This document shows positions 1 to 9,144 of a DNA stretch of 35,541 nt, piece after piece. Source of the stretch: Ramlibacter sp. (lineage in GTDB: Bacteria > Pseudomonadota > Gammaproteobacteria > Burkholderiales > Burkholderiaceae_C); the NCBI GenBank assembly GCA_022844525.1, contig JALHLO010000008.1, positions 1 through 35,541 on the forward strand, given 5' to 3'. The notes below the pieces were generated by a model. The model was given only the letters and a program-made list of their open reading frames with translations, was not told the DNA's origin and searched no databases. A program made the translations under genes and the position numbers. The stretch's first letter is position 1, and each line of letters starts with the position of its first letter.

Positions 1-2
1 CC

Positions 3-1061
3 AGCCTCGCGCGCCGCGGCTGGCGCGTGCGCGTGCTCGACACGGCGGCCGGCCCCGCCACCGGCGCATCGGACCTGCCAGCGGGCCTGCTGGCGCCGCA
101 CCAGTCGCCCGACGATAACCTGCTGTCGCGCCTGTCCCGCGCGGGGGTGCGCGTGACCCTGCAGGAGGCGCAGCAGCGGCTCGCGCGCGGACTCGAATGG
201 GACCGCACCGGCGTGCTCGAGTGGCGCGGTGCGGACCACCGTCCGCTGCCCGCGATGGGCGAGGCGCTCGCGGTGTGGAGCCGCGAAGCCTCGGACGGCC
301 AGAAGCTTTCCGCCGGCATCGCGCCCATGGATGCGGCCTGGTGGCACGAGAACGCCGGGTGGATCGAGCCGGCGGCGCTGGTGCACCTGTGGCTGCGCGA
401 GCCCGGCGTGCGCTTCGCCGGCGGCCGCAAGGTCGCCCGCGTGTTCCGCGCGGGCGAACAGTGGGTGCTGGAGGATGCGGCGGGGCAGCGCATGGACGCC
501 GCGCCGCTCGTGGTCGTGGCGGCGGCCCTGGGAACGGTGCCGCTGGTGGACGGACAGGTGCAACTGCACCCGGTGCGCGGGCAGGTCACGTGGGCACCGC
601 GCGACGAGGACGCCGCCGCCCTGCCGCCCTTCCCCGTCAACGGCCACGGCCACTTCCTGCCGCGCGTGCCGCTGGTGGACCGCGACGCCTGGATCACCGG
701 CTCGACCTACGGCCGTGGCGACGCCGACGAGTCGCTCAGGCGCGAGGACAACGCGGCCAACCTGGAACGCGTGCGCGAAGTGATGCCGCGTGCCGCCCAG
801 GTCATGGAAGGCGCGTTCGCGCGGCGCGAGGTGCAGTGCTGGAGCGGCGTGCGCTGCGCCTCGAGTGACCGGCGGCCGATCGTGGGAGAGCTCGCTCCCG
901 GACTGTGGCTGAGCACGGCGATGGGATCACGCGGCCTCACCTTCGCGGCGCTGTGCGGCGAACTGATCGCCGCGCGCCTGCACGAGGAACCGCTGCCGCT
1001 GGAAGCGCGCCTGGCCCAGGCGCTGGACCTCAGGAGGCTGGGCCGAGCTCGATCCGGCTGA
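3..1061 (+). CDS. mnmC: FAD-dependent oxidoreductase, C-terminal part of MnmC-type tRNA modification protein (5' truncated by window edge)
   Basis: Frame is open upstream of the listed start to the window edge (SLARRGWRVRVLDTAAGPATGASDLPAGLLAPH); DAO-fold/MnmC oxidoreductase-like motifs (GLLAPHQSPDDNLLSRLSRAG, GVRCASSDRRPIVGEL). Confidence 0.8.
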   Translation, partial: SLARRGWRVRVLDTAAGPATGASDLPAGLLAPHQSPDDNLLSRLSRAGVRVTLQEAQQRLARGLEWDRTGVLEWRGADHRPLPAMGEALAVWSREASDGQKLSAGIAPMDAAWWHENAGWIEPAALVHLWLREPGVRFAGGRKVARVFRAGEQWVLEDAAGQRMDAAPLVVVAAALGTVPLVDGQVQLHPVRGQVTWAPRDEDAAALPPFPVNGHGHFLPRVPLVDRDAWITGSTYGRGDADESLRREDNAANLERVREVMPRAAQVMEGAFARREVQCWSGVRCASSDRRPIVGELAPGLWLSTAMGSRGLTFAALCGELIAARLHEEPLPLEARLAQALDLRRLGRARSG

Positions 1062-1761
1062 GCCAGGCGTCGAGCCGCTCGGCGTCGGGCGGGTGCTCCA
1101 GCAGGGCCGCGCCGCCGACCCAGGCGCGCACGCGCTCGGACAGGGAGCGCGCGGCCTTGGTCATGGCGACGTGCGGGATCGGCTTGCGGCCGCCCTTGAG
1201 CTGGCGCAGCAGCGCCCACGCGTCCATGTCGTCCAGGCCGGCGTCCACCAGCGCCACGTCGTACTGCTTGCCGCGCGCGAGCTCCACGGCCTGCGAGCCG
1301 CTCTCGGCTTCATCGGCGAGCGTCAGGCGCGCCAGCGACAGGCGCGCGCGCAGGTAGAGGCGTTCGTCGCGGTCGCCGCTGACAATCAGCGCCTGCTTCT
1401 GCGACATGACGGAATCCGGCTCCTGGGGCAGCCCGAGCTCGACGGTTTCGCCGAACAATCCATCCAGGCCTTCGAGGATCTCGGGCCAGGCGATCGGGCG
1501 CTGGTAAGTGCGCGAAACATTGGCAGGAGCGTTGGGCCCAACCCACAGAATCGGCAGGTCGCGGTGCAGCGGAGACTCCGCCTCGACCCGCGCCTCCCAG
1601 CTCTGGCCGTCCATGAAGGCCGCCCGCGCGGACTCGGAAGCCTGCGTGGTCCACAGCTGGTACATGGTTCGGCATTGCTCGGACAGCCGGAACACCGTGT
1701 TCAGCGCGTGGCGCTCCTCGTCGGAGAAGCCCACGACCTTGATGTAGACCCGTTGCGCCAT
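1030..1761 (-). CDS. response-regulator receiver-like protein (possible double receiver, no obvious output domain)
   Basis: ORF 1030..1866; preferred start MAQRVYIKVVGF at 1761. C-terminal half has a receiver-like layout (ALIVSGDRDE...YDVALVDAGLDDMDAWALLRQLKG...VAMTKAA). Confidence 0.65.
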   Translation of the reverse strand: MAQRVYIKVVGFSDEERHALNTVFRLSEQCRTMYQLWTTQASESARAAFMDGQSWEARVEAESPLHRDLPILWVGPNAPANVSRTYQRPIAWPEILEGLDGLFGETVELGLPQEPDSVMSQKQALIVSGDRDERLYLRARLSLARLTLADEAESGSQAVELARGKQYDVALVDAGLDDMDAWALLRQLKGGRKPIPHVAMTKAARSLSERVRAWVGGAALLEHPPDAERLDAWLSRIELGPAS

Positions 1762-1902
1762 GCCTTTGTTCGTCGCCCCAACTGTTGCGGAGACATCGGC
1801 CCTGCCGGATGGCTTATCCGGCGACCCGCCGGAAAGGCCGGCGGGGGCGCATCCCACTTCGTGCATAAGCTTATCCGCATAAGCGCGGAATTAAAAAATA
1901 GT

Positions 1903-1930
1903 TTGGATCCATATGGGACTTGCCTAAAGT
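1903..1930 (+). promoter_or_regulatory. candidate sigma70-like promoter of the cys operon (TTGGAT-16-TAAAGT)
   Basis: TTGGAT at 1903-1908, TAAAGT at 1925-1930, 16-nt spacer, about 40 nt upstream of the cysI ATG. Confidence 0.35.
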
Positions 1931-1969
1931 CGCCGCTCCGGACCCCTCCCGGGGTCGCCAAGTCCGCCC

Positions 1970-3796
1970 ATGTACCAATACACAGAATTCGACCGGCAGT
2001 TCGTCCAGGCCCGCGCCGCCCAGTTCCGCGACCAGCTGGAGCGCTGGCAGGCCGGCAAGCTCAGCGACGAGGAGTTCCGGCCGCTGCGCCTGCAGAACGG
2101 CTGGTACATCCAGCGCTATGCGCCGATGACGCGCATCGCCGTGCCTTACGGCGACATCGCCGGCTACCAGCTGCGCGCGCTGGCGCGCGTCGCGCGCGAG
2201 TACGACCGGCCGGATCCCGCGCTGCTGCGGGAAGCGCAGGAAAAGCAGCTGGCGCTGGGCGAAGTCCCCGTGCCCGGCGGCGCGCCCGTGGCGACGAAGC
2301 TGAAGTACGGCTACGGCCACTTCAGCACCCGCACCAACGTGCAGTTCAACTGGATCCCGATCGACAAGGCCGCCGACGTGATGGAGCTGCTGGCCGCCGC
2401 CAACATGCACGGCATCCAGACCAGCGGCAACACCATCCGCAACATCACCACCGACGAATTCGCCGGCATCGGCGCCGACGAGATCGCCGATCCGCGGCCC
2501 TTCGCCGAGATCCTGCGCCAGTGGAGCACGCTGCACCCCGAGTTCGCCTTCCTGCCGCGCAAGTTCAAGGTGGCCCTGAACGGCTCGAAGGAAGACCACG
2601 CCGCCCTGGGCTGGTACGACATCGGCCTGCAAGTGGCGCGGAACGCCGCGGGTGAACTCGGCTTCAAGGTGATGGTGGGCGGCGGCATGGGCCGCACGCC
2701 GATCATCGGCACCGTGGTGCGCGAGTTCCTGCCCTGGCAGCAGCTGCTGAACTACATCGAGGCCTGCATCCGCGTCTACAACGAGTACGGACGCCGCGAC
2801 AACCTGTGGAAGGCCCGCATCAAGATCCTCGTGAAGGCCGAGGGCCAGCGCTACATCGACAAGGTGGAGGCCGAGTTCAAGGCCATCGTCGAACAGGACG
2901 GCGGCCCGCACACGCTGACGCAGGCCGAACTCGATCGCGTGGCCGGCTCCTTCGTCAATCCGGAACTCAACCCGCCGGTGCGCAAGGGCGCCGCCGCGCA
3001 GGTGTACGCCATCGTCAAGGCCGACGCCGAAGCGGACCCGCTGTACCAGCGCTGGCTGCAGCGCAACGTGCGCCCGCACCGCAACCCGCAGCTGCGCATC
3101 GTGACGCTGTCCTTCAAGCGGCTGGGTTACGCGCCCGGCGATGCCACCGCCGAACAGATGGAGACCGCCGCCGACCTGGCCGAGCGCTTCTCCGCCGGCG
3201 AAGCCCGCCTGACGCACGAACAGAACCTGCTGCTGCCCTGGGTGCACGCGGAGGACCTGCCCGAGCTGTACGCGGCGGCGCGCAAGGCCGGTTTCGCCAA
3301 GCCGAACATCGGCCTGCTGACCGACATGATCGCCTGCCCCGGCGGCGACTTCTGCTCCCTGGCGAACGCGCGCTCGCTGCCGATCGCCGAGGCGATCACG
3401 CAGCGCTACCAGGACCTGGACGAGGAGTTCGACCTCGGCGACATCCGCCTGAACATCTCGGGCTGCATCAACTCCTGCGGCCACCACCACGCCGGCCACA
3501 TCGGCATCCTCGGCGTCGACAAGGACGGCAAGGAGTGGTACCAGGTGACGCTGGGCGGCAGCGACGGCACGGCGCATTCCGGCCCCGCCACGCCCGGCAA
3601 GGTCGTGGGGCCGTCCTTCTCCGCCGCCGAAGTGCCGGTGGTGATCGAGGCCGTGCTCGACACCTACCGCCGCGAGCGCCAGACCCTGGCCGACGGCCGC
3701 CAGGAAACCTTCATCGCCACCTTGAAGCGCGTGGGCATCGAGCCTTTCAAGGCCGCCGCCAACGGCGCGCGCTTCGTGGAACGGGAAATCGCATGA
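1970..3796 (+). CDS. cysI: nitrite/sulfite reductase hemoprotein (CysI-like)
   Basis: 608 aa; siroheme/4Fe-4S reductase motifs (TRTNVQFNWIPI, TGNTIRNITTDEFAG, CPGGDFCSLANARS, NISGCINSCGHHH). Confidence 0.92.
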   Translation: MYQYTEFDRQFVQARAAQFRDQLERWQAGKLSDEEFRPLRLQNGWYIQRYAPMTRIAVPYGDIAGYQLRALARVAREYDRPDPALLREAQEKQLALGEVPVPGGAPVATKLKYGYGHFSTRTNVQFNWIPIDKAADVMELLAAANMHGIQTSGNTIRNITTDEFAGIGADEIADPRPFAEILRQWSTLHPEFAFLPRKFKVALNGSKEDHAALGWYDIGLQVARNAAGELGFKVMVGGGMGRTPIIGTVVREFLPWQQLLNYIEACIRVYNEYGRRDNLWKARIKILVKAEGQRYIDKVEAEFKAIVEQDGGPHTLTQAELDRVAGSFVNPELNPPVRKGAAAQVYAIVKADAEADPLYQRWLQRNVRPHRNPQLRIVTLSFKRLGYAPGDATAEQMETAADLAERFSAGEARLTHEQNLLLPWVHAEDLPELYAAARKAGFAKPNIGLLTDMIACPGGDFCSLANARSLPIAEAITQRYQDLDEEFDLGDIRLNISGCINSCGHHHAGHIGILGVDKDGKEWYQVTLGGSDGTAHSGPATPGKVVGPSFSAAEVPVVIEAVLDTYRRERQTLADGRQETFIATLKRVGIEPFKAAANGARFVEREIA

Positions 3797-4167
3797 TCCG
3801 CATCCTCATCGCCGGCGCCGTGCCGGAAGACCAGCTGAACGTGCTGGTGCTGGCCAACGACGCCGACCCGCTGGAAGTCCCGCTGGACGGCGTCGATCGC
3901 ATCGAGCTGGACTTCCCCAAGTTCACCGACGGCCGCGCCTTCACGCAGGCGCGCCTGCTGCGCCAGCGCCGCGGCTTCACCGGCGACATCCGCGCCACCG
4001 GCGACGTGCTGATCGACCAGCTGGTGCAGATGCACCGCACCGGCTTCACCAGCGCGGTGCTCAAGGAAGGCAAGGACCCGGCCGACGCCGAGCGCCAGTT
4101 CGCGCGCTACGCCGCCTTCTACCAGGGCGACGCGGTGGTCAGGCAGCCGCTGTTCGCGCGGAGCTGA
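3793..4167 (+). CDS. DUF934 domain-containing protein
   Basis: ATG overlaps the cysI stop (ATGA); MIRILIAGAVPEDQLN...DGRAFTQARLLRQRRGFTGDIRATGDVLIDQLVQMHRTGF is typical of DUF934 proteins in cys operons. Confidence 0.9.
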   Translation: MIRILIAGAVPEDQLNVLVLANDADPLEVPLDGVDRIELDFPKFTDGRAFTQARLLRQRRGFTGDIRATGDVLIDQLVQMHRTGFTSAVLKEGKDPADAERQFARYAAFYQGDAVVRQPLFARS

Positions 4168-4168
4168 G

Positions 4169-4906
4169 ATGGGAGCCAGGGAACTGCACGCCCGCGCCTC
4201 GCAGGACTACGAGGCCAAGCTGGCCGCCACGCAGAAGCTGCTGATCCAGGCGGCTTGCGAGTTCGCGCCGCTGAAGCAGGCTTCCAGCCTGGGCGCCGAG
4301 GACGTGGTGATCACGCACCTGGTCAACAGCCTGGAGCTGGACATCCCCGTCTTCGTGCTGGAGACCGGCGCCCTGCACGCCGAGACGCTGCAGCTGCTGG
4401 AACGCACGCGCACGAACTCGCGCGCGCCGGTAGAGGTCTACCGCCCCGTGCACGAAGCCGTGGTGCAGTTCGTCGCTCGCGAAGGCGCGACCGCCATGTA
4501 CCGCAGCATCGAGCTGCGCAAGGCCTGCTGCGGCATCCGCAAGATGGAGCCGCTGGAACGCGCGCTGGCCGGCCAGAAGGCCTGGATCACCGGCCTGCGC
4601 CGCGAGCAGTCCGCGGCGCGCGCCGAAGTGCCCGCCATCGACCTGGGCGACGTGCCGAAGAACGGCCGCGCCAAGATCAACCCCCTGGCCGACTGGACCT
4701 GGGGCGACGTCTGGCACTACATCGCCGCCAACGAGGTCGACTACAACCCGCTGCACGACCAGTTCTTCCCCAGCATCGGCTGCGCGCCCTGCACCCGCGC
4801 GATCAGCCTGGGCGAGGACTTCCGCGCCGGGCGGTGGTGGTGGGAGGATGAAGCCGCGAAGGAATGCGGCCTGCACGTGAAGAACGAAGAAAAGGCCCCC
4901 GCATGA
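4169..4906 (+). CDS. cysH: phosphoadenylyl/adenylyl-sulfate reductase, Fe-S type
   Basis: 245 aa; SSLGAEDVVITHL, ELRKACCGIRKMEPL, GCAPCTRAI (CC...CxxC cysteines of the 4Fe-4S APS reductase subtype). Confidence 0.92.
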   Translation: MGARELHARASQDYEAKLAATQKLLIQAACEFAPLKQASSLGAEDVVITHLVNSLELDIPVFVLETGALHAETLQLLERTRTNSRAPVEVYRPVHEAVVQFVAREGATAMYRSIELRKACCGIRKMEPLERALAGQKAWITGLRREQSAARAEVPAIDLGDVPKNGRAKINPLADWTWGDVWHYIAANEVDYNPLHDQFFPSIGCAPCTRAISLGEDFRAGRWWWEDEAAKECGLHVKNEEKAPA

Positions 4907-5835
4907 ACGCGCGCACGGAACCGCAACTGCTGTCCCGCATCAGCAACCGCCACCTCGACGCGCTCGAGGAAGAGGCGATCTTCATCCTGCGCGAAGTGGC
5001 CGGTGCCTTCGAGCGCCCCACGCTGCTGTTTTCCGGCGGCAAGGACTCGCTGGTGCTGCTCAAGTGCGCGGAGAAGGCCTTCGGCACGGGCCGCATCCCC
5101 TACCCGCTGCTGATGATCGACACCGGCCACAACTTCCCCGAAGTGACCGACTTCCGCGACTTCCGCGCGAAGGAGCTCGGTGCCGAGCTGATCGTGCGCA
5201 GCGTCGAGGACTCCATGAAGCGCGGGACGGTGCGACTGGCGCACCCCGGCGAAAGCCGCAATGCGCACCAGTCGGTCACCCTGCTGGAGGCGATCGAGGA
5301 ATTCCGCTTCGACGCCCTGATCGGCGGCGCCCGCCGCGACGAGGAGAAGGCGCGCGCCAAGGAGCGCATCTTCTCCCACCGCGACAGCTTCGGGCAGTGG
5401 CAGCCGAAGGCGCAGCGCCCGGAACTGTGGACGCTGTTCAACACCCGCCTGCAGCCCGGCGAGCACTTCCGCGTGTTCCCGATCTCGAACTGGACCGAGC
5501 TGGACGTCTGGCAGTACATCGAACGCGAGCAGATCGCCCTGCCCTCGATCTATTACGCGCACCGGCGCCAGGTGATCGAGCGCCGCGGCCTGCTGGTGCC
5601 GGTCACGGAGCTCACGCCTCCGAAGGACGGCGAGGAGGTCGTCACGCGCACCGTGCGCTTCCGCACCGTGGGCGACATCACCTGCACCTGCCCGGTGGAA
5701 AGCCCCGCGGCCAACGCCGGCGAAGTGGTCGCCGAGACGCTGGTGGCCGAAGTGAGCGAGCGCGGCGCCACCCGCATGGACGACAAGACCTCCGACGCCT
5801 CGATGGAAAAGCGCAAGAAGGACGGGTACTTCTGA
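4903..5835 (+). CDS. cysD: sulfate adenylyltransferase subunit 2
   Basis: Start MNARTEPQLL at 4903 overlapping the cysH stop; LLFSGGKDSLVLLKCAEKAF, ISNWTELDVWQYI, C-terminal MEKRKKDGYF. Confidence 0.95.
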   Translation: MNARTEPQLLSRISNRHLDALEEEAIFILREVAGAFERPTLLFSGGKDSLVLLKCAEKAFGTGRIPYPLLMIDTGHNFPEVTDFRDFRAKELGAELIVRSVEDSMKRGTVRLAHPGESRNAHQSVTLLEAIEEFRFDALIGGARRDEEKARAKERIFSHRDSFGQWQPKAQRPELWTLFNTRLQPGEHFRVFPISNWTELDVWQYIEREQIALPSIYYAHRRQVIERRGLLVPVTELTPPKDGEEVVTRTVRFRTVGDITCTCPVESPAANAGEVVAETLVAEVSERGATRMDDKTSDASMEKRKKDGYF

Positions 5836-5836
5836 C

Positions 5837-7114
5837 ATGAACACGACCGCGACCGCCACCGGCCACGACGCCGCCCTGCGCTTCATCACCTGCGGCTCCG
5901 TCGACGACGGCAAGAGCACCCTGATCGGCCGCCTGCTGGTGGACAGCCGCGCCGTGCTGCAGGACCAGCTGGCCTCCGTGTCGCGTTCCGGCGAGACCGA
6001 CCTGGCGCTGCTCACCGACGGCCTGTCCGCCGAGCGCGAACAGGGCATCACGATCGACGTGGCCTACCGCTACTTCGCCACGCCGGCGCGCAAGTTCATC
6101 ATCGGCGACGCGCCCGGCCACGAGCAGTACACCCGCAACATGGTCACGGCCGCCTCCGGCGCGGATGCCGCCGTGGTGCTGGTCGACGCCACCAAGCTCA
6201 AGTGGCAGAACCCGGGCCTGGAACTGCTGCCCCAGACCCGCCGCCACACCCTGCTGGCGAACCTGTTGCGCGTGCCCTCCATCGTGTTCGCCGTGAACAA
6301 GCTGGACGCGGTGGAAGATGCCACCGTCGCCTTCACCAACATCCGCGGCGCGCTGGAGCAGTTCACCGAAGCGGCCGGCATCCACGCCCGCGCCGTCGTG
6401 CCGATCTCCGCGCTGAAGGGCTTCAACGTGGTGGAGGCCCGGCCGGGGTGGTGCGGCTACCGGGGCCTGTCGCTGCTCGCGCTGCTGGAACAACTGGACG
6501 TGACCCCGGCCGAAGCCGAGGAAGCGTTTTCCTTCCCGGTGCAGTGGGTCGAGAAATTCTCCTCCTCCGCCGACACCTCGCAGGGACGGCGCGTGTTCTG
6601 GGGCCGCGTCGCCTCGGGCAGCGTACAGCCGGGCCAGGAAGTCACCGTGCTTCCCGGCGGCCAGACCGCGAAGGTCGCACAGGTCCTCGACCACGTGCGG
6701 CAGCCCGCCGCCGTCGGGGCGCGCCACAGCGCCGGCATCGTGCTGGATCGCGAAGTGGACGTTTCGCGGGGCGACTGGCTGCTGGCGCCGGGCGCCTTCG
6801 CGCCGTCGCGTGAGCTTTCCGCCACGGTTGCGTGGATGGACGACGAACCGCTCGTCGCCGGGCGGGTGTACTGGGCGCTGCATGGCCACCGCTGGGTGAA
6901 GGCCAAAGTGAAGCGGATAGTGCACAAACTGGACGTGAACACCCTGGCGGAGCAGGACGCCGACCACCTGGAGCCCAATGGCATCGGCCACGTGGAGCTG
7001 TCGCTGCAGGAGCCGCTGGCCACCCTGCCGCACGCCCGCTCGCGGGCGCTGGGGGCGCTGGTGCTGGTGGACACCGCGACGCACAGGACCTCGGGGGCCG
7101 TGCTCGTTCGTTGA
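5837..7114 (+). CDS. cysN: sulfate adenylyltransferase subunit 1 (GTPase)
   Basis: 425 aa; [57 protein letters not shown]. Confidence 0.95.
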   Translation: MNTTATATGHDAALRFITCGSVDDGKSTLIGRLLVDSRAVLQDQLASVSRSGETDLALLTDGLSAEREQGITIDVAYRYFATPARKFIIGDAPGHEQYTRNMVTAASGADAAVVLVDATKLKWQNPGLELLPQTRRHTLLANLLRVPSIVFAVNKLDAVEDATVAFTNIRGALEQFTEAAGIHARAVVPISALKGFNVVEARPGWCGYRGLSLLALLEQLDVTPAEAEEAFSFPVQWVEKFSSSADTSQGRRVFWGRVASGSVQPGQEVTVLPGGQTAKVAQVLDHVRQPAAVGARHSAGIVLDREVDVSRGDWLLAPGAFAPSRELSATVAWMDDEPLVAGRVYWALHGHRWVKAKVKRIVHKLDVNTLAEQDADHLEPNGIGHVELSLQEPLATLPHARSRALGALVLVDTATHRTSGAVLVR

Positions 7115-7209
7115 CAATGCTCAAACCCTGCGGGCCGTACGGCCACGTCGGCAGGGGTGGTATGAAAACCCAATAAAATCGAGGGTTTCCCCGATCCCTC
7201 GGCACAACA

Positions 7210-7539
7210 ATGACCCACGTCGTCACCGAATCCTGTATCCGCTGCAAGTACACCGACTGCGTGGATGTCTGCCCCGTGGACTGCTTCCGCGAGGGGCCGA
7301 ACATGCTCGTGATCGACCCGGACGAATGCATCGACTGCGCGGTCTGCATCCCCGAGTGTCCCGTCAACGCGATCTACGCGGAGGAGGACGTGCCCGCGGA
7401 CCAGGTCGCCTTCACCAAGCTGAACGCGGACCTGTCCCACGCCCCCGGCTGGAAGAGCATCACCAAGCGCAAGCCCGCGCTGCCGGACGCGGAGGAGTGG
7501 AAGGACAAGCCGGGCAAGTTGTCCGAGCTGGTCAAGTAG
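7210..7539 (+). CDS. fdxA: 7Fe/8Fe-type ferredoxin
   Basis: 109 aa; [54 protein letters not shown]. Confidence 0.95.
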   Translation: MTHVVTESCIRCKYTDCVDVCPVDCFREGPNMLVIDPDECIDCAVCIPECPVNAIYAEEDVPADQVAFTKLNADLSHAPGWKSITKRKPALPDAEEWKDKPGKLSELVK

Positions 7540-7544
7540 GGAAT

Positions 7545-8660
7545 ATGGAACCTCAACTGAACCAAGAAGTGATCAAGACCGCAGCCGCGCATGACGGCCC
7601 GATCGAGACCGACGCGGTCATCGTCGGCGCGGGCCCGGTGGGCCTGTTCCAGGTTTTCGAGCTCGGTCTGCTGGAGATCAAGGCGCACGTCATCGACTCG
7701 CTCGCCTATCCCGGCGGCCAGCCGATCGAGCTGTATCCGGACAAGCCGATCTACGACATCCCGGCGATCCCGGTGTGCACCGGCAAGGAACTGACCGACG
7801 CGCTCCTGAAGCAGATCGAACCCTTCGGCGCGACCTTCCACCTGGGCCAGACGGTCACCGTGGTGCAGAAGCAGGACGACGGCCGCTTCCGCGTCGAGAC
7901 CTCCAAGGGCACGCGCTTCCTGACCAAGACCATCTTCATCGCCGCCGGCGTGGGCGCCTTCGAGCCGCGCACGCTGAAGGTCGACGGCCTCGACAAGTTC
8001 GACGGCTCGCAGCTGTTCTACCGGGTGAAGAACCCCGCCGACTTCGCCGGCAGGAACCTCGTGGTGGTCGGTGGCGGCGACTCCGCGCTCGACTGGGCCC
8101 TGAACTTCACCGCCGGCAACGTGGACGGCAACCCGCACAAGGCGGAGAGCGTGATCCTGATCCACCGCCGCGACGGCTTCCGTGCCGCGCCCTCCTCGGT
8201 GGCGCGGATGCACGAGCTGTGCGAGCAGATGGAAATGCAGTTCATCGTCGGCCAGGTCACGGGCTACGAGGAACAGGACGGCAAGCTCACGGGCGCCAAG
8301 GTGACCGGCTCCGACGGCGTCACGCGCGTCGTGCCGCTGGACGTGCTGCTGGTGTTCTTCGGCCTGTCGCCCAAGCTCGGGCCGATCGCCGACTGGGGCC
8401 TGGACATCGAGCGCAAGCAGCTGAAGGTGGACACCGAGAAGTTCTCCACCAACGTGCCGGGCATCTTCGCGGTGGGCGACATCAACACCTACCCCGGCAA
8501 GAAGAAGCTGATCCTCTCGGGGTTCCACGAGTGCGCGCTGGCCGCCTTCGGCGCCGCGCCGATCATCTTCCCCGAGAAGGGCAAGATCCACCTGCAGTAC
8601 ACGACCACCAGCCCGAAGCTGCACAAGGTGCTGGGCGTCGAGACGCCGGTGTTCGACTGA
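7545..8660 (+). CDS. thioredoxin-reductase-like ferredoxin-NADP+ reductase
   Basis: Start MEPQLNQEV at 7545, in frame in ORF 6978..8660; [73 protein letters not shown]. Confidence 0.9.
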   Translation: MEPQLNQEVIKTAAAHDGPIETDAVIVGAGPVGLFQVFELGLLEIKAHVIDSLAYPGGQPIELYPDKPIYDIPAIPVCTGKELTDALLKQIEPFGATFHLGQTVTVVQKQDDGRFRVETSKGTRFLTKTIFIAAGVGAFEPRTLKVDGLDKFDGSQLFYRVKNPADFAGRNLVVVGGGDSALDWALNFTAGNVDGNPHKAESVILIHRRDGFRAAPSSVARMHELCEQMEMQFIVGQVTGYEEQDGKLTGAKVTGSDGVTRVVPLDVLLVFFGLSPKLGPIADWGLDIERKQLKVDTEKFSTNVPGIFAVGDINTYPGKKKLILSGFHECALAAFGAAPIIFPEKGKIHLQYTTTSPKLHKVLGVETPVFD

Positions 8661-8709
8661 CGTTTTGCTGAAGCGTGGTCGAGCTGCCGGAAAGGCGCGA
8701 AAGCCACGC

Positions 8710-8715
8710 TATAAT
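8710..8715 (+). promoter_or_regulatory. -10 box (TATAAT) of the tRNA-Asn promoter
   Basis: Consensus TATAAT about 11 nt upstream of the mature tRNA 5' end. Confidence 0.6.
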
Positions 8716-8726
8716 CTAAGGCTTGT

Positions 8727-8802
8727 TCCCCGATAGCTCAGTCGGTAGAGCGCCGGACTGTTAATCCGTAGGTCCCTGGTTCGAGCCCAGGTCGGGGAGC
8801 CA
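8727..8802 (+). tRNA. tRNA-Asn (anticodon GTT), CCA encoded
   Basis: TCCCCGA/TCGGGGA acceptor stem; anticodon stem-loop CCGGA-CTGTTAA-TCCGT; T-loop GGTTCGAGCC; 3' GCCA. Confidence 0.97.
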
Positions 8803-8810
8803 GAACATCG

Positions 8811-8846
8811 AAGGGGCCAGCTGCATGCAGCTGGCCCCTTTTGTCT
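8811..8846 (+). terminator. intrinsic terminator downstream of tRNA-Asn
   Basis: Perfect 30-nt palindrome AAGGGGCCAGCTGCATGCAGCTGGCCCCTT followed by TTGTCTTT. Confidence 0.85.
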
Positions 8847-8900
8847 TTGGCTGCAACATCGATGCCGTCCTACACGCCACCACCGGCAGCGGGGGAGAAC

Positions 8901-9143
8901 ATGGCGTCCCCAACACCAGCCATGGAGCCGCTCATGCCTGCCGACGAGGGCTTTCTCCCCGCGCCCGCTGCCCATGCGCCGCAGCACCCGCCCTTGTGGC
9001 GCGCGCTGCGACTGAGCCCGTGCGAATGCGGGCCGAACGACTTCGTGCGGCTGCGCCGGCCCGGGTGGCTGCGGCGACTGGTGCCTTCGCGCCGGCTGTA
9101 CCGGTGCCCGCACTGCGGCACCACCATGTTCTACGGACGCTAG
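8901..9143 (+). CDS. small hypothetical protein with a zinc-ribbon-like Cys pattern
   Basis: ORF ends ...RLSPCECGPNDFVRLRRPGWLRRLVPSRRLYRCPHCGTTMFYGR (CxC...CxxC). Start uncertain: ATG at 8862, 8901 or 8922. Confidence 0.5.
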   Translation: MASPTPAMEPLMPADEGFLPAPAAHAPQHPPLWRALRLSPCECGPNDFVRLRRPGWLRRLVPSRRLYRCPHCGTTMFYGR

Positions 9144-9144
9144 G

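Noticed and set aside
1871-3577. 568-aa minus-strand ORF antisense to cysI
   Set aside because: Low-complexity His/Val/Gly/Ala-rich shadow ORF in GC-rich DNA; the opposite strand encodes a clear CysI.
7111-7116. TTGACA at the end of cysN as a -35 for fdxA
   Set aside because: No acceptable -10 at 16-18 nt; AATAAAAT near 7172 is too far, so the fdxA promoter remains unassigned.
7166-7188. AAACCC...GGGTTT inverted repeat upstream of fdxA
   Set aside because: Only 6 bp with an 11-nt loop; too weak to distinguish from chance without conservation data.
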